A program made the translations under genes and the position numbers. From Rhodococcus pyridinivorans (GTDB lineage Bacteria > Actinomycetota > Actinomycetes > Mycobacteriales > Mycobacteriaceae): a stretch of 64,000 bases of DNA. The DNA is taken from positions 3,906,001-3,970,000 of the forward strand of contig NZ_FNRX01000002.1 in assembly GCF_900105195.1 (NCBI RefSeq). Direction: 5' to 3'. The notes under the pieces were generated by a model. That model was not told the origin of the DNA. It ran no database searches and saw only the letters and a list, made by a program, of their open reading frames with translations. Shown here piece after piece: positions 9,601 to 17,846 of this stretch. Each line of letters opens with the position of its first letter. Positions within the stretch are counted from its first letter, which is position 1.

Positions 9601-9937
9601 CAGCTCCGGCCTGTCGGGTGGGCAGGCCCAGAAACTGGTGTTCTTCTGTCTCGCCGCCGCCCTGCGCTATCAGCTGGCGGCATCGGGGGAAGAGTTGCCG
9701 CGCTACGGCACGGTGATCCTCGACGAGGCATTCGACCGTGCAGATCCTGCGTACACGCGGCGAGCACTCGACGTGTTCACCCGATTCGGTTTCCATATGG
9801 TGCTCGCGACGCCGCTGAAGTTGCTGCAAACCCTCGACGATTACATTGATGGGGTGGCCGCGGTGAGCATCAGGGACAAGAAGTACTCGCAGCTGGCCTT
9901 GTTGCCGATCCGCAGCGCGGAGGAGCCCCGCGAGTGA
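6629..9937 (+). CDS. jetC: Wadjet system SMC-like ATPase JetC
   Basis: A 1,102-residue SMC-family ATPase, the motor of Wadjet that extrudes DNA loops. Walker A is GASGSGKS at residues 41-48 (Lys47), the ABC signature is LSGGQ at 995-999, and Walker B is VILDEAF with Asp1032-Glu1033. Long coiled-coil arms fill residues about 260-500 and 600-900 around a central hinge-like region. The family opening (FRLARVQVVNWGTLHGHHDI) is clear. GTG start within the jetB stop (GTGA overlap). All ATPase motifs are intact, so the protein should be functional. Confidence 0.93.
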   Translation: MTATPPHPSQFRLARVQVVNWGTLHGHHDIPIARKGFLITGASGSGKSTLIDAISTVLMPGGSVRFNAAAQESAAGSGRNFVSYIRGAWRREADVDTDSLTASYLRTGATWSAVALTYRTGDGAAPVTLVKLMHLRRGANANNDVSHLHLIFDFDFDLIDLEPFAGRGIDTRGIRKRWPGATVNPSYTAFARAFRAKLGISSEAAQRLLHRTLSAKSLNSLDQLLRDYMLDEPDTFAMADRATSQFRDLREAHRVVVDARRQVEALDPLVGLAEVRRRGLQQQRELQQENDHLDAVHARMTVDLLREKLDEAYAQIGLLQTAVDKTSVEAERAAERTLDLRVRLETADGGRLSTLRLQRDAAEADLTRTVQSRSRFDTAVGSWEAEAPTTAEEFAHLRAQLETELRELDATVGTRRNDVYEVVRALGTLRSEHRQLIADRELLARRRSNLDPALLRIRELVCTAAGLSEDMLHFAGELLEVRSEHAEWTGPIERVLGGLARTMLVPDEYYSRVAAVVDAQHLGTRLVYRRVRTRSGRPATPASGDESLVRKLDVRPGPLAAWLQHHLAERFDYACVATVDDLRGVPRGVTRAGQVKHGGERHEKDDRYRVDDRSRWVLGFDNETKLSDLRRRIGEVESEIARLQRRQELLEHAECTVQQRRHAAEIILDTTWADIDVEAAEAAVGAIEHRLEGWLQGNAEYASLTLDLARAETEEKEARAAYTAAGSGLERHRGDVEHTRQRLAEVEAHADSAVPDGIDKRIRARFDAAARRPTSENIDRLLHTVGRTITDEHRAALTRTTDAERRITAILTAYLAEWESRRAEMRSDAEYVDDALAVLTRLRNDGLPAYEDEFFRLLNDQSSRNIGELARAIRRAPGEIRSRIEPVNESLRRSPFDTDRTLRIDVKDRRSPAAADFLAELQRIVSGSFKEEDRVAAEQRFEQMERILERLDSGEPADRRWRQLVLDTRLHVGFIGVEVDGEGVDVNFHDSSSGLSGGQAQKLVFFCLAAALRYQLAASGEELPRYGTVILDEAFDRADPAYTRRALDVFTRFGFHMVLATPLKLLQTLDDYIDGVAAVSIRDKKYSQLALLPIRSAEEPRE

Positions 9938-11142
9938 GTACAGTGTGCGTGCCGCCGTCAGCCGTAAGTACCAGGGCAGAGACGGCCTACCGGAATCGTC
10001 GCAGCAAGTGGGTGGCCGATCCAATTGCAGCCGAATCCGATTCACTGTCGATTTCGTTGCACCCACCCTCGGAACGGCAGGTCGCGGAGGATCCCGACGC
10101 CGTGGTCGCATGGGTGCGCGCCTGGCAGATGCACCGCGGAATCGGTCGCGTGCACTGGGAGACGCGGCGCTGGCCGAGCTTCGGCACGCAGGATGTGCCG
10201 GTGCGGGTCGTGTTTGCAGGTCCCGGTGAGATTGCCACCGCGGCAGGCCGGATGTCCGAATGGCACAGGCTCACCGCCCGGCGGGTGCAGTTGGTGGAGA
10301 TTCTGGCACCCGGTACCCCCGCGCTTGCCGACGCGATCGGCTCGACGCTTTCACGGTGGCTCGAACTCGGCGAAGCCGACTTCGTGCGCCTTGTCGGCGT
10401 GGTCCGGTGGCTGGCCGACCATCCGGCTTCGGACGTTTTCATTCGGCAGCTTCCGGTGCCCGGTGTGGATACCAAGTGGATTTCGCGGCATCGCGGACTG
10501 GTCGAGGTACTTCTCGAAGGCGCTGTGGGGAATCGTGACCTCGGTGTGCGTTCGGTGCCTCGATTGTGCGAAATTGCGGTTTGTGACCGCACCTTGCTAC
10601 CCACGGCACCGCGACATTGTGCAGCGCCGCTGGACGAGCTCGCCGAGTTGCCGCTCCACCCGGAGCGCATACTGGTCCTCGAGAACAAAGAGGGCCTCCA
10701 TGCGCTGCCTGATCTGCCGGGCACCGTGGCCGTACACGGCAGTGGTTACGCAGTGCACGAACTGGCCGCACTATCCTGGCTCGCCGACTCGGATGTCGTT
10801 TACTGGGGTGATCTCGACACGCACGGCTTCGTGATTCTCGACCGTTTCCGCGCTTACCTGCCTGACGTGCGCAGTTTCCTCATGGACCTCCACACCCTGG
10901 AAGCGTGGAGTGCTCTCGCGGTAGAGGAACCGTCCCCCAGCTCGCACGTGCCGATGCGACTGACGCCCGCGGAAAATGAGGTCTTCACGCGGTTGCGCGT
11001 GGAACGACTCCGCCTCGAGCAGGAGCGGATTCCGTGGCCGCACGTGATGGAGGAACTTGCCCGCGCCTTCACCGGCGCGATCGGACATGATCGAGACTCG
11101 ACCAGGATGGATCCGACCGCGCTTGGAGAAGGAGTCTCATGA
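9934..11142 (+). CDS. jetD: Wadjet system nuclease JetD (DUF3322/DUF2220, Toprim)
   Basis: A 402-residue JetD protein. The N-terminal half is the DUF3322 arm; the C-terminal half is the DUF2220 Toprim nuclease domain. The Toprim acidic residues are visible as LENKEG (Glu250, Glu253) and WGDLDTHG (Asp293, Asp295). In characterised Wadjet systems this subunit is a metal-dependent nuclease that cuts the closed circle. GTG start overlapping jetC by 4 bp. Its own stop overlaps the ATG of the next gene, a beta-glucosidase, by 4 bp (ATGA), which is unexpected for a defence operon. Confidence 0.92.
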   Translation: MSTVCVPPSAVSTRAETAYRNRRSKWVADPIAAESDSLSISLHPPSERQVAEDPDAVVAWVRAWQMHRGIGRVHWETRRWPSFGTQDVPVRVVFAGPGEIATAAGRMSEWHRLTARRVQLVEILAPGTPALADAIGSTLSRWLELGEADFVRLVGVVRWLADHPASDVFIRQLPVPGVDTKWISRHRGLVEVLLEGAVGNRDLGVRSVPRLCEIAVCDRTLLPTAPRHCAAPLDELAELPLHPERILVLENKEGLHALPDLPGTVAVHGSGYAVHELAALSWLADSDVVYWGDLDTHGFVILDRFRAYLPDVRSFLMDLHTLEAWSALAVEEPSPSSHVPMRLTPAENEVFTRLRVERLRLEQERIPWPHVMEELARAFTGAIGHDRDSTRMDPTALGEGVS

Positions 11143-13376
11143 CCGAACCGGCCCTCCGCCCACCCCTCGAGATCGTGGCGCGACTGACCGTCGAGGAGAG
11201 GGCGTCGCTCACCAGCGGCCTCGACTTCTGGCACACCGAACCGGTTGCGCGCGAGAACATCCCCTCGATCATGCTCACCGACGGGCCGCACGGTGTGCGG
11301 AAGCAGACCGCCGAGGGCGACCATCTCGGTCTGCACTCGTCCGTGCCCGCGACCTGCTTCCCGCCTGCCGTCGCCCTGGGATGTTCTTTCGACCCGGAGT
11401 TGCTCGAGCGCGTCGGCGCGGCGTTGGGCGCGGAGGCCCGTGCACTGCAGGTCGGTGTCCTGCTCGGGCCCGGTATCAACATCAAGCGCTCCCCGCTGTG
11501 CGGGCGGAACTTCGAGTACCTGTCTGAGGACCCGCTGCTCTCCGGTGTTCTGGGCGCCGCGCTCGTGCGCGGCCTGCAGTCGCAGGGTGTCGGCGCGTCG
11601 CTCAAGCATTTCGCGGCAAACAACCAGGAGACCGACCGCATGCGGGTCTCCGCCGACATCGACCCGCGTCCACTGCGGGAGATCTATCTGCGTGCCTTCG
11701 AGCGGGTCGTGCGCGACGCGCAGCCGTGGACGGTGATGTGCTCGTACAACCGGATCAACGGGGTGTACTCGTCCCGTAACCCGTGGCTGCTCACCGACGT
11801 CCTGCGCGGCGAGTGGGGTTTCGAGGGTCTGGTGGTGAGCGACTGGGGTGCTGTCGACGACCGCGTCGCGTCCCTCGCGGCAGGTCTGGATCTCGAGATG
11901 CCGTCCACAGGAGGTCGTACGGACGCCGAGATCGTCGCGGCGGTACGGGCGGGCACGGTCGACGAATCGGTCCTCGACACGGCAGCCGCGCGGGTGATCG
12001 AACTGGTGCAGAAGGCCGTCGCTGCGTCCGATCCCGGCGCGACCTTCGACGCCGATGCCCATCACGCCCTCGCACGCGAGGTGGCCGCGCAGAGCATCGT
12101 GCTGCTCCGCAACGAGAACGACATGCTCCCCCTCGCCACCGACGCGAACATTGCGGTGATCGGCGAACTGGCCCGCACGCCGCGCTACCAGGGCGCTGGA
12201 TCGTCCCGGATCGAACCGACGCGCCTCGACAACGCGCTCGACGAGATCCGGTCGCTGTCCGGCCGGGACGTTCCCTTCGCCGCCGGTTACGCGCTCGACG
12301 GATCGGACTCGGCCGAACTCGTCGATGAGGCAGTGAAGCGTGCCGCAGACGCCGATATCGCGGTCGTGTTCCTCGGTGTACCCGCCGAACTCGAATCCGA
12401 AGGTTTCGACCGCGACGACCTTGAACTCCCGCAGCGTCAAACCGCGCTGCTCGATGCTGTGCTGACGGCGAACCCGAACGTCGTCGTCGTGTTGTCGAAC
12501 GGCGGTGTCGTGCGGCTCAGCGGCTTCGCCGACCGTGTTCCTGCGATCGTGGAAGGGTGGCTGCTCGGGCAGGCCGGTGGGGGCGCCGTCGCCGACGTGC
12601 TCTACGGGCACGCGAATCCGAGCGGCCGCCTCGCGGAGACCGTCCCGATCCGGCTCGAGGACACCCCGGCGCACACGAACTTCCCGGGCGAACACGGCCA
12701 CGTGCGGTACGGAGAAGGATTGTTCGTCGGATACCGCTCGTACGACGCGCGTCGCCTCGACGTGTCCTTCCCCTTCGGTCACGGCTTGTCGTACACGACG
12801 TTCGAATACTCCGATGCCGCTGTGGAATCCGACGGCGATCTCACGGTGCACGTCACCGTCACCAACACGGGTGGGCGTGCGGGCGCCGAGGTCGTGCAGG
12901 TGTACGCCGGTGCACCCGGTTCGTCCGTTGCTCGGGCGCCGCGAGAGTTGAAGGGCTTCACCAAGGTCCGTCTGGATTCCGGCGAATCGCAACGTGTGGC
13001 CGTGAGTATCCGACGCGACGACCTCGCCTACTGGGACACCCGCGTCGATTCCTGGGTGGTCGAAGGTGGCACGTACAGCATCGACATCGGTGCGTCGAGC
13101 CGCGACATCCGGCAGACGTTCACCGTCGACATGACGGGCGACGCGGTGCGAATTCCGCTGACGATGGAGTCGTCTCTCGGAGAACTGTTCCAGAACCCCG
13201 CGGCCGCCGAGATCGTCCTGCAGGCGTTCGGTTCGCTCGGCGGCGAGGTCGGGGTCGACGAGAGTGTTCTGAAGATGGCAGCGTCGATGCCGCTCGGTCG
13301 CCTCGCCGGATTCGCTCCAGGGGTCGAGTCGGAACAGATCCAGCAACTTCTCGATGTGGTCAACCAGCAGGAGTGA
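11139..13376 (+). CDS. glycoside hydrolase family 3 beta-glucosidase
   Basis: A 745-residue GH3 enzyme without signal peptide, so probably cytoplasmic. The N-terminal barrel carries the nucleophile Asp235 in VVSDWGA, and the KHFAANNQE motif (substrate contacts) is present. A C-terminal alpha/beta sandwich follows (IAVIGELARTPRYQGAGSS), and then a fibronectin-III-like domain (YSDAAVESDGDLTVHVTV). It hydrolyses terminal beta-linked glucose or a similar sugar. The ATG overlaps the jetD stop and is preceded by GGAG, so it is likely translated from the Wadjet transcript. A convergent dehydrogenase follows. Confidence 0.9.
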   Translation: MTEPALRPPLEIVARLTVEERASLTSGLDFWHTEPVARENIPSIMLTDGPHGVRKQTAEGDHLGLHSSVPATCFPPAVALGCSFDPELLERVGAALGAEARALQVGVLLGPGINIKRSPLCGRNFEYLSEDPLLSGVLGAALVRGLQSQGVGASLKHFAANNQETDRMRVSADIDPRPLREIYLRAFERVVRDAQPWTVMCSYNRINGVYSSRNPWLLTDVLRGEWGFEGLVVSDWGAVDDRVASLAAGLDLEMPSTGGRTDAEIVAAVRAGTVDESVLDTAAARVIELVQKAVAASDPGATFDADAHHALAREVAAQSIVLLRNENDMLPLATDANIAVIGELARTPRYQGAGSSRIEPTRLDNALDEIRSLSGRDVPFAAGYALDGSDSAELVDEAVKRAADADIAVVFLGVPAELESEGFDRDDLELPQRQTALLDAVLTANPNVVVVLSNGGVVRLSGFADRVPAIVEGWLLGQAGGGAVADVLYGHANPSGRLAETVPIRLEDTPAHTNFPGEHGHVRYGEGLFVGYRSYDARRLDVSFPFGHGLSYTTFEYSDAAVESDGDLTVHVTVTNTGGRAGAEVVQVYAGAPGSSVARAPRELKGFTKVRLDSGESQRVAVSIRRDDLAYWDTRVDSWVVEGGTYSIDIGASSRDIRQTFTVDMTGDAVRIPLTMESSLGELFQNPAAAEIVLQAFGSLGGEVGVDESVLKMAASMPLGRLAGFAPGVESEQIQQLLDVVNQQE

Positions 13377-13383
13377 AGGCAGA

Positions 13384-13400
13384 GCCGGTCACGAACCGGC
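13384..13400. terminator. short hairpin between convergent genes
   Basis: GCCGGT and ACCGGC form a 6-bp stem with a 5-base loop, overlapping the stop of the alcohol dehydrogenase gene. It could end transcription from either side but is weak. Confidence 0.3.
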
Positions 13401-14435
13401 GGTGAGGAGCACCTTCAACGCACCGGTTTCGCCGGCGCGAGAGAACACGTCGTAGGCCTGTTCGAACTCGTCGAGCGCGAACCGGTGCGTGATCATCGGC
13501 GACGTGTCGAGCTGACCAGTGCTCACGAGACCGATCAGTGTGGGCGTCGAGTAGGTGTCGACCAGGCCGGTGGTGATCGTCAGGTTCTTGATCCAGATGT
13601 CCTCGAGGTGCAGGGTCGCAGGTTTGCCGTGCACGCCGATGTTCGCGACGTGTCCGCACGGCCGAGCGAGCGCGACCGCCTGTTCGAACGTCTCCGGATA
13701 GCCGACGGCCTCCATCGTGACGTCTGCGCCGAGACCTCCAGTGAGATCGCGAACGACCGTCGCGACGTCGTCGCGACCGCTGTTGACCACGATGTTCGCC
13801 CCGAATGCCTTCGCCGCGTCGAGCCGGCTGTCGGCGAGGTCGACGGCGACGATGCGGCTCGGACTGAACAGTCGTGCGGCGAGGATCGCAGCGAGCCCGA
13901 TGGGGCCGGCTCCGATGATGACGACGACGTCCGCCGGCCGGAGACGGCCGTTGAGGACGCCGACCTCGTAGGAGGTGGGCAGAATGTCGGCGAGCATGAG
14001 CATCTGCTCGTCGCTCACGCCGTCGGGAATGCGGTGGGTCGAATTGTCGGCGTACGGAACTCGGACCAGTTCGGCCTGGGTGCCGTCGATCAGGTGCCCG
14101 AGGATCCAGCCGCCGCCTCCGAGGCACTGCCCGTACCGGCTCTCGCGACAGAAGCGGCACGTACCGCACGCGGTGATACACGAGACGAGCACTCGGTCGC
14201 CGGGAGCGAGTGTCTGCACTCCGTCCCCCACCTCGACCACGGTGCCGACGGCCTCGTGGCCGAGGATCCGGCCGTCGGTCACCTCGGGCACATCCCCTCC
14301 GAGGATGTGCAGGTCGGTGCCGCAGATGGTGACCGCGTCGACCCGCACCACCGCGTCGGTACTGTCCTGGATGGTTGCGGCGGGAACGTCCTCCCACGAT
14401 CGTTTTCCCGGTCCGTGAAATACCAGTGCCTTCAC
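13389..14435 (-). CDS. zinc-dependent alcohol dehydrogenase, MDR family
   Basis: A 348-residue medium-chain dehydrogenase/reductase. Catalytic zinc ligands Cys38 (TICGTDLH) and His60 with Glu61 (GHEAVG) are present. The structural zinc cluster is Cys90, Cys93, Cys96 and Cys104. The Rossmann motif is GAGPIG, used with NAD(H) as VAVDLADSRLD has an acidic residue after strand two. It probably interconverts a secondary or small primary alcohol and a carbonyl compound; the substrate cannot be read from sequence. It is convergent with the beta-glucosidase and stands alone on its strand. Confidence 0.9.
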   Translation of the reverse strand: MKALVFHGPGKRSWEDVPAATIQDSTDAVVRVDAVTICGTDLHILGGDVPEVTDGRILGHEAVGTVVEVGDGVQTLAPGDRVLVSCITACGTCRFCRESRYGQCLGGGGWILGHLIDGTQAELVRVPYADNSTHRIPDGVSDEQMLMLADILPTSYEVGVLNGRLRPADVVVIIGAGPIGLAAILAARLFSPSRIVAVDLADSRLDAAKAFGANIVVNSGRDDVATVVRDLTGGLGADVTMEAVGYPETFEQAVALARPCGHVANIGVHGKPATLHLEDIWIKNLTITTGLVDTYSTPTLIGLVSTGQLDTSPMITHRFALDEFEQAYDVFSRAGETGALKVLLTAGS

Positions 14436-14543
14436 AGTCAGGCCTTTCGCCGACGGTTTCGGTCCTATTTCAGGGTGCCACGAGCGATACAGGGATCGGA
14501 ACCTTTCGGGGCAACGAGCATCTCCGGCCGTTGCCTTCGGAGG

Positions 14544-14909
14544 CTACGATTCGATCGAGCCGATCGGGCGAACGGCCTGCAGCACCATCACACTGCCGTT
14601 GACTCCGTAGACATACACGGTGTCGGACAACTCGAACGGGTACGGGTCGAGGCGGACGCGGCGCTCGCCCACGATCAACGGCGAGTCGGTAGGAGACCAG
14701 GCACTCGGGTCGTAGACGACGCGGGATATCGGGCCTGTCCGTAGCTGCAGTGCGGTGATCAGATCGGGAAGTTCGGTGGCAAGGTTGTTCGTTCGCGGCC
14801 ACCAGGTGGCGTCGATGTAATCCTTCGGGTCCGTACGTAGATGCACTCGCGGGGTCGGGGTAGGCGTGCGCGGCGGTAGGGATGGCGTGGACCGAGGTGC
14901 TGGCGTCAT
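14544..14909 (-). CDS. DUF5994 family protein, copy 1
   Basis: A 121-residue protein with the DUF5994 pattern: a conserved ATWWPRTNNLATELPDL, then ISRVVYDPSAW and a YGVNG-VMVLQAV strand. Function unknown. The start ATG at 14909 is preceded by GGGAG. Two further members lie at 17258 and 17847 on the other side of an insertion sequence and a pseudogene. This copy is shorter at the C-terminus than the 17258 copy, ending soon after the last conserved strand. Confidence 0.8.
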   Translation of the reverse strand: MTPAPRSTPSLPPRTPTPTPRVHLRTDPKDYIDATWWPRTNNLATELPDLITALQLRTGPISRVVYDPSAWSPTDSPLIVGERRVRLDPYPFELSDTVYVYGVNGSVMVLQAVRPIGSIES

Positions 14910-15007
14910 GGGACGCTCCCGTCGTGGCCTCCGGGAAGACCGGCTCGTCGACTCCGGCATGGCGCAACTGGGTGGTTTGCGCATGATGCCGTCGGATACA
15001 GCCGAGC

Positions 15008-15694
15008 CTACGCCTCCGTGTACGCGACCGGAGTGCAGCAGAATCGACTCGATCCGGATCGCGCATCGCCGTGGACACGCCGATCGGCGGTCCATACCGG
15101 TTGCAGCATGCGTCTGTCGGCCGGATGGGCGGCGAACCGGTCGGCCAGGGCCTGGGTCGTGGCCTGCACACCGCCGACGGTCGCAATCGGCGCGTCGACG
15201 TGGAACCCCCACCCGTCGGTGGTGAACCAGCAGCGCATGGGGAGCAGAGGCGCACCGGTGTCGATCGCAAGCCGAGCCGGACCGGGCGGCATGCACACCG
15301 GTTCACCGAAGAAGGAAACCGGCACGTCGGTTCCGGACAGATCACGCTCACCGAGCAGCCCGACTATCCGTCCCTGTCGAACCCGGGCGGTCAGCTGTTC
15401 CAACGGTGGCGCAGTGTGCCACCGGTGAGCGGAACGATCTCGAATCCCAGGCCTTCACGAAACCGGACGAAGCGCCGGAACAGTGATTCCGGTTGTAACC
15501 GCTCGGCCACGACGGTCGGTGTGCCGGCCCTCTGGACAATCCACACTCCCGCCAGGTCCCAGTTACCGCTGTGCAGCAACGCCAGCACCATGCCGCGTCC
15601 ACGAGCGGCCGCTTCGTGGATGTGGTCGAGTCCGGTGGCTGCAGAGTCGATGGTCTCGGCAAGCTGCACGGATCCATCGACGGCAACCGTAATG
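15008..15694 (-). pseudogene. PatA-like phosphatidylinositol mannoside acyltransferase, remnant
   Basis: The readable protein resembles M. tuberculosis PatA (Rv2611c), which acylates phosphatidylinositol mannosides at the membrane. The HX4D acyltransferase motif is intact as HSGNWD, followed by VVAERLQPESLFRRFV. After LTGG one base is missing (near 15402), and the frame resumes as PPLEQLTARVRQG and runs to HPADRRMLQP. The first roughly 110 residues of the family are absent: the reading frame stops at the insertion sequence, and nothing recognisable continues on its far side. So the gene has three lesions: 5' truncation, a frameshift and an IS junction. Confidence 0.85.
15687..15694. repeat. 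target site duplication, left copy
   Basis: CCGTAATG lies directly before the left end of the insertion sequence and is repeated exactly at 17118-17125. Eight bases is the usual duplication size for the ISL3 family. Confidence 0.9.
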
Positions 15695-17117
15695 GGCTCT
15701 TCGCGCTTGAGCGGGGTGCCCGGTAGTTGATGGGGCTCGTGGCCCCGACATGCTGTTGGTCTCTCACAACGCGACAACAGCGAGGCCACGAGCATGAACG
15801 AGGGTACGTCAGTGCTGCTCGGGCTGGAGGACGAGTTCACCGTCCTGCAGCTCGAACGAATCGATGCCGACACGGTGCGTGTCGTCATCGAGGTCATCGA
15901 CCCGGAGGGCGCCTGCCCCGAGTGCGGGGTGCTCACCTCAAGGATCAAGGAGCGGCCACTGGTTCGAGTCAAGGACTTGCCTGCCTCCGGCCAAAGAACC
16001 GATCTGTGGTGGCTCAAACGGCGCTTGGTGTGCCGCGAACCGGACTGTGGGACAGCGACATTCACGCAGCAGTCCCGCGCTGTGCCGGCACGGTCGCGGC
16101 TCACGACCCGGCTACGAGAGAAGATCGGTTCGGCGATCGCGTCGGCAACCGCGCCGTCAGCGACGGTCGCTAGCGAGTACCAGGTGGCGTGGTCGACCGC
16201 GCACCGGGCGCTCATCGCACTGGCCAACCAGTGGCTGCCCGAGCCGGAACCCACCCGCGTGCTCGGCATCGACGAGACCCGCGCCCGGTCGGTGCGCTGG
16301 GTGCTCGAAGAGGCCGGCTGGACACGGTCGAACCCGTGGATGACCTCGTTCGTCAACGCCGACCCCACCCTGCCCGGGCACCTTCTCGGGCTGACCCCGG
16401 GACGCTCCGGGGCGTGCGTGATCGACTGGCTCGCGCTGCAGACACCCGCGTTCCGGGCCGGCATCGACCTGGTCGTGATCGACCCGTCCGCGCCGTACGC
16501 GGGCGGGATCCGCACCGCCCTGCCGGACGCGCGGATCGCAGTCGACAAGTGGCATCTCGTCGCCCTCGCCAACCTCATGGTCACCCAGGTCCGTCAACGG
16601 ATCACCCGGCAACTGCACGGCCGCCGCGGCACCGCCACCGACAAAGTCTGGGCCAGCCGGCAACTGCTGCTCACCGGCTACGAGCACCTCACCGTGAAGC
16701 AAAAGGCCCGGTTCAACGCCGCCCTCGCCGCCGAGGATCCGACCAACGAGATCGCCGCCGCGCATGCCGTCAAGGAACGCCTGCGCCTGCTGCTGGCCGA
16801 ACACCAGCCGCACCAGATCCGGCGCAGGCTGTACGACTTCTACGACGCCGCCGCCCGCGCCGACATGGAGGAAACCAGCCGCCTGGCGACCACGATCGAC
16901 ACCTGGTGGCCAGCGGTGCTCGTCGCGCTCACCGAGGACGTGACCAACGCCCGCACCGAGGGCTTCAACCGGATCATCAAGCAAACCAAGCGTGTCGGAT
17001 GCGGCTTCACCAACATGGACAACTACCGAAGGCGCATCATGGTCCACATCGCCCTCACCCGAGGGCAGAGACCAGCAGCATGAAATCAGCACACGCCCCG
17101 CTCAAATGCGGAGAGCC
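15695..17117 (+). mobile_element. ISL3-family insertion sequence, complete, 1,423 bp
   Basis: The element is bounded by imperfect 22-bp terminal inverted repeats: GGCTCTTCGCGCTTGAGCGG at the left end (15695-15716) and GGCTCTCCGCATTTGAGCGG in reverse complement at the right end (17096-17117), with three mismatches. A single full-length transposase fills it. Identical 8-bp target duplications flank it, so the insertion is probably recent and the element may still be active. Confidence 0.92.
15794..17083 (+). CDS. tnp: ISL3-family transposase
   Basis: A 429-residue transposase. The N-terminal zinc-binding part has CPECGVLTSR and CREPDC, followed by a helix-turn-helix region (ASEYQVAWSTAHRALIALAN). 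The DDE catalytic domain includes VLGIDETRARS (first Asp), LVVIDPSAPYAGGI (second Asp) and, near the C-terminus, NARTEGFNRIIKQTKRVGCG (the Glu). The last motif is diagnostic of the ISL3 family. No frameshift or stop is seen. Confidence 0.95.
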   Translation: MNEGTSVLLGLEDEFTVLQLERIDADTVRVVIEVIDPEGACPECGVLTSRIKERPLVRVKDLPASGQRTDLWWLKRRLVCREPDCGTATFTQQSRAVPARSRLTTRLREKIGSAIASATAPSATVASEYQVAWSTAHRALIALANQWLPEPEPTRVLGIDETRARSVRWVLEEAGWTRSNPWMTSFVNADPTLPGHLLGLTPGRSGACVIDWLALQTPAFRAGIDLVVIDPSAPYAGGIRTALPDARIAVDKWHLVALANLMVTQVRQRITRQLHGRRGTATDKVWASRQLLLTGYEHLTVKQKARFNAALAAEDPTNEIAAAHAVKERLRLLLAEHQPHQIRRRLYDFYDAAARADMEETSRLATTIDTWWPAVLVALTEDVTNARTEGFNRIIKQTKRVGCGFTNMDNYRRRIMVHIALTRGQRPAA

Positions 17118-17125
17118 CCGTAATG
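17118..17125. repeat. target site duplication, right copy
   Basis: CCGTAATG, identical to 15687-15694, directly after the right end of the insertion sequence. Confidence 0.9.
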
Positions 17126-17257
17126 TTCGAGCATGCACCGACCGCTCGCGATCGCGACGCGGGTAGGCTGGGAGATGTCGGTGAGCACGAGACCATCCGC
17201 TCTCGTCGTCACCGTCCAATGAGCAGGCCGCTGAGCGGCCTAGTCAGGAGCGTCGCC

Positions 17258-17815
17258 ATGACGCTGCACCACGACCGACTCCGTTCGGATCGACCCATTT
17301 CTTCGCACTCTCACCACGCATCCACGCCTCCGGCGCGGTTGTCGCTGACACCCGGGCACCCGACCATGGGTCCCGTGGACGGGGCTTGGTGGCCGCACTC
17401 GGACGACCTGTCCGCCGAACTCGACGGACTCGAAACGCTGCTGGCGGGCCGAGCCGGCGTACTCGCCCGTCTCACCTACTGCATGACTGCGTGGCAGCCC
17501 ATCGAAGGGCGCAGACGCGTCAAGGACTATCCCGTCCGTCTCGACGGGTATCACTACCAGTCCGTCGGCACACTCGGTGTCCGCAGCCTGGACGGAACTC
17601 GTCGCATTCTGGTGGTCGTACCGCCGGAGACCGACCCCGTATCCGCTCGGGCGCTGCTCTATCGAGCGTCGGAACGGTCGAACATGCTCACTGCGGAGGA
17701 GTTGTTGACCGCCGCGAGCCGAGCCGTCTCCGGCACCTCCGAAGCACTGCAGAGTTGGGACAGCGAGGGAGGTCACGCCTCACCCACCGAAGCGGACATC
17801 GGATGCCTCTACTGA
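17258..17815 (+). CDS. DUF5994 family protein, copy 2
   Basis: A 185-residue DUF5994 protein with GPVDGAWWPHSDDLSAELDG at residues about 40-60, then VLARLTYCMTAWQPIEGRR and the strand RRILVVVPPETDP. A polar, low-complexity N-terminus precedes the domain. ATG at 17258 is chosen for its AGGAG eight bases upstream. No signal peptide and no known function. The next DUF5994 gene follows after 31 bp on the same strand, so the two may be cotranscribed. Confidence 0.8.
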   Translation: MTLHHDRLRSDRPISSHSHHASTPPARLSLTPGHPTMGPVDGAWWPHSDDLSAELDGLETLLAGRAGVLARLTYCMTAWQPIEGRRRVKDYPVRLDGYHYQSVGTLGVRSLDGTRRILVVVPPETDPVSARALLYRASERSNMLTAEELLTAASRAVSGTSEALQSWDSEGGHASPTEADIGCLY

Positions 17816-17846
17816 CCTCGATCCGTTTCCCGCACCGGAGTGTGAC

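Noticed and set aside
10854..13346. Minus-strand open frame of 830 codons opposite the beta-glucosidase
   Set aside because: It is the antisense of a well-recognised GH3 gene, rich in Arg, Gly and Val from GC-biased third positions, with no family motif.
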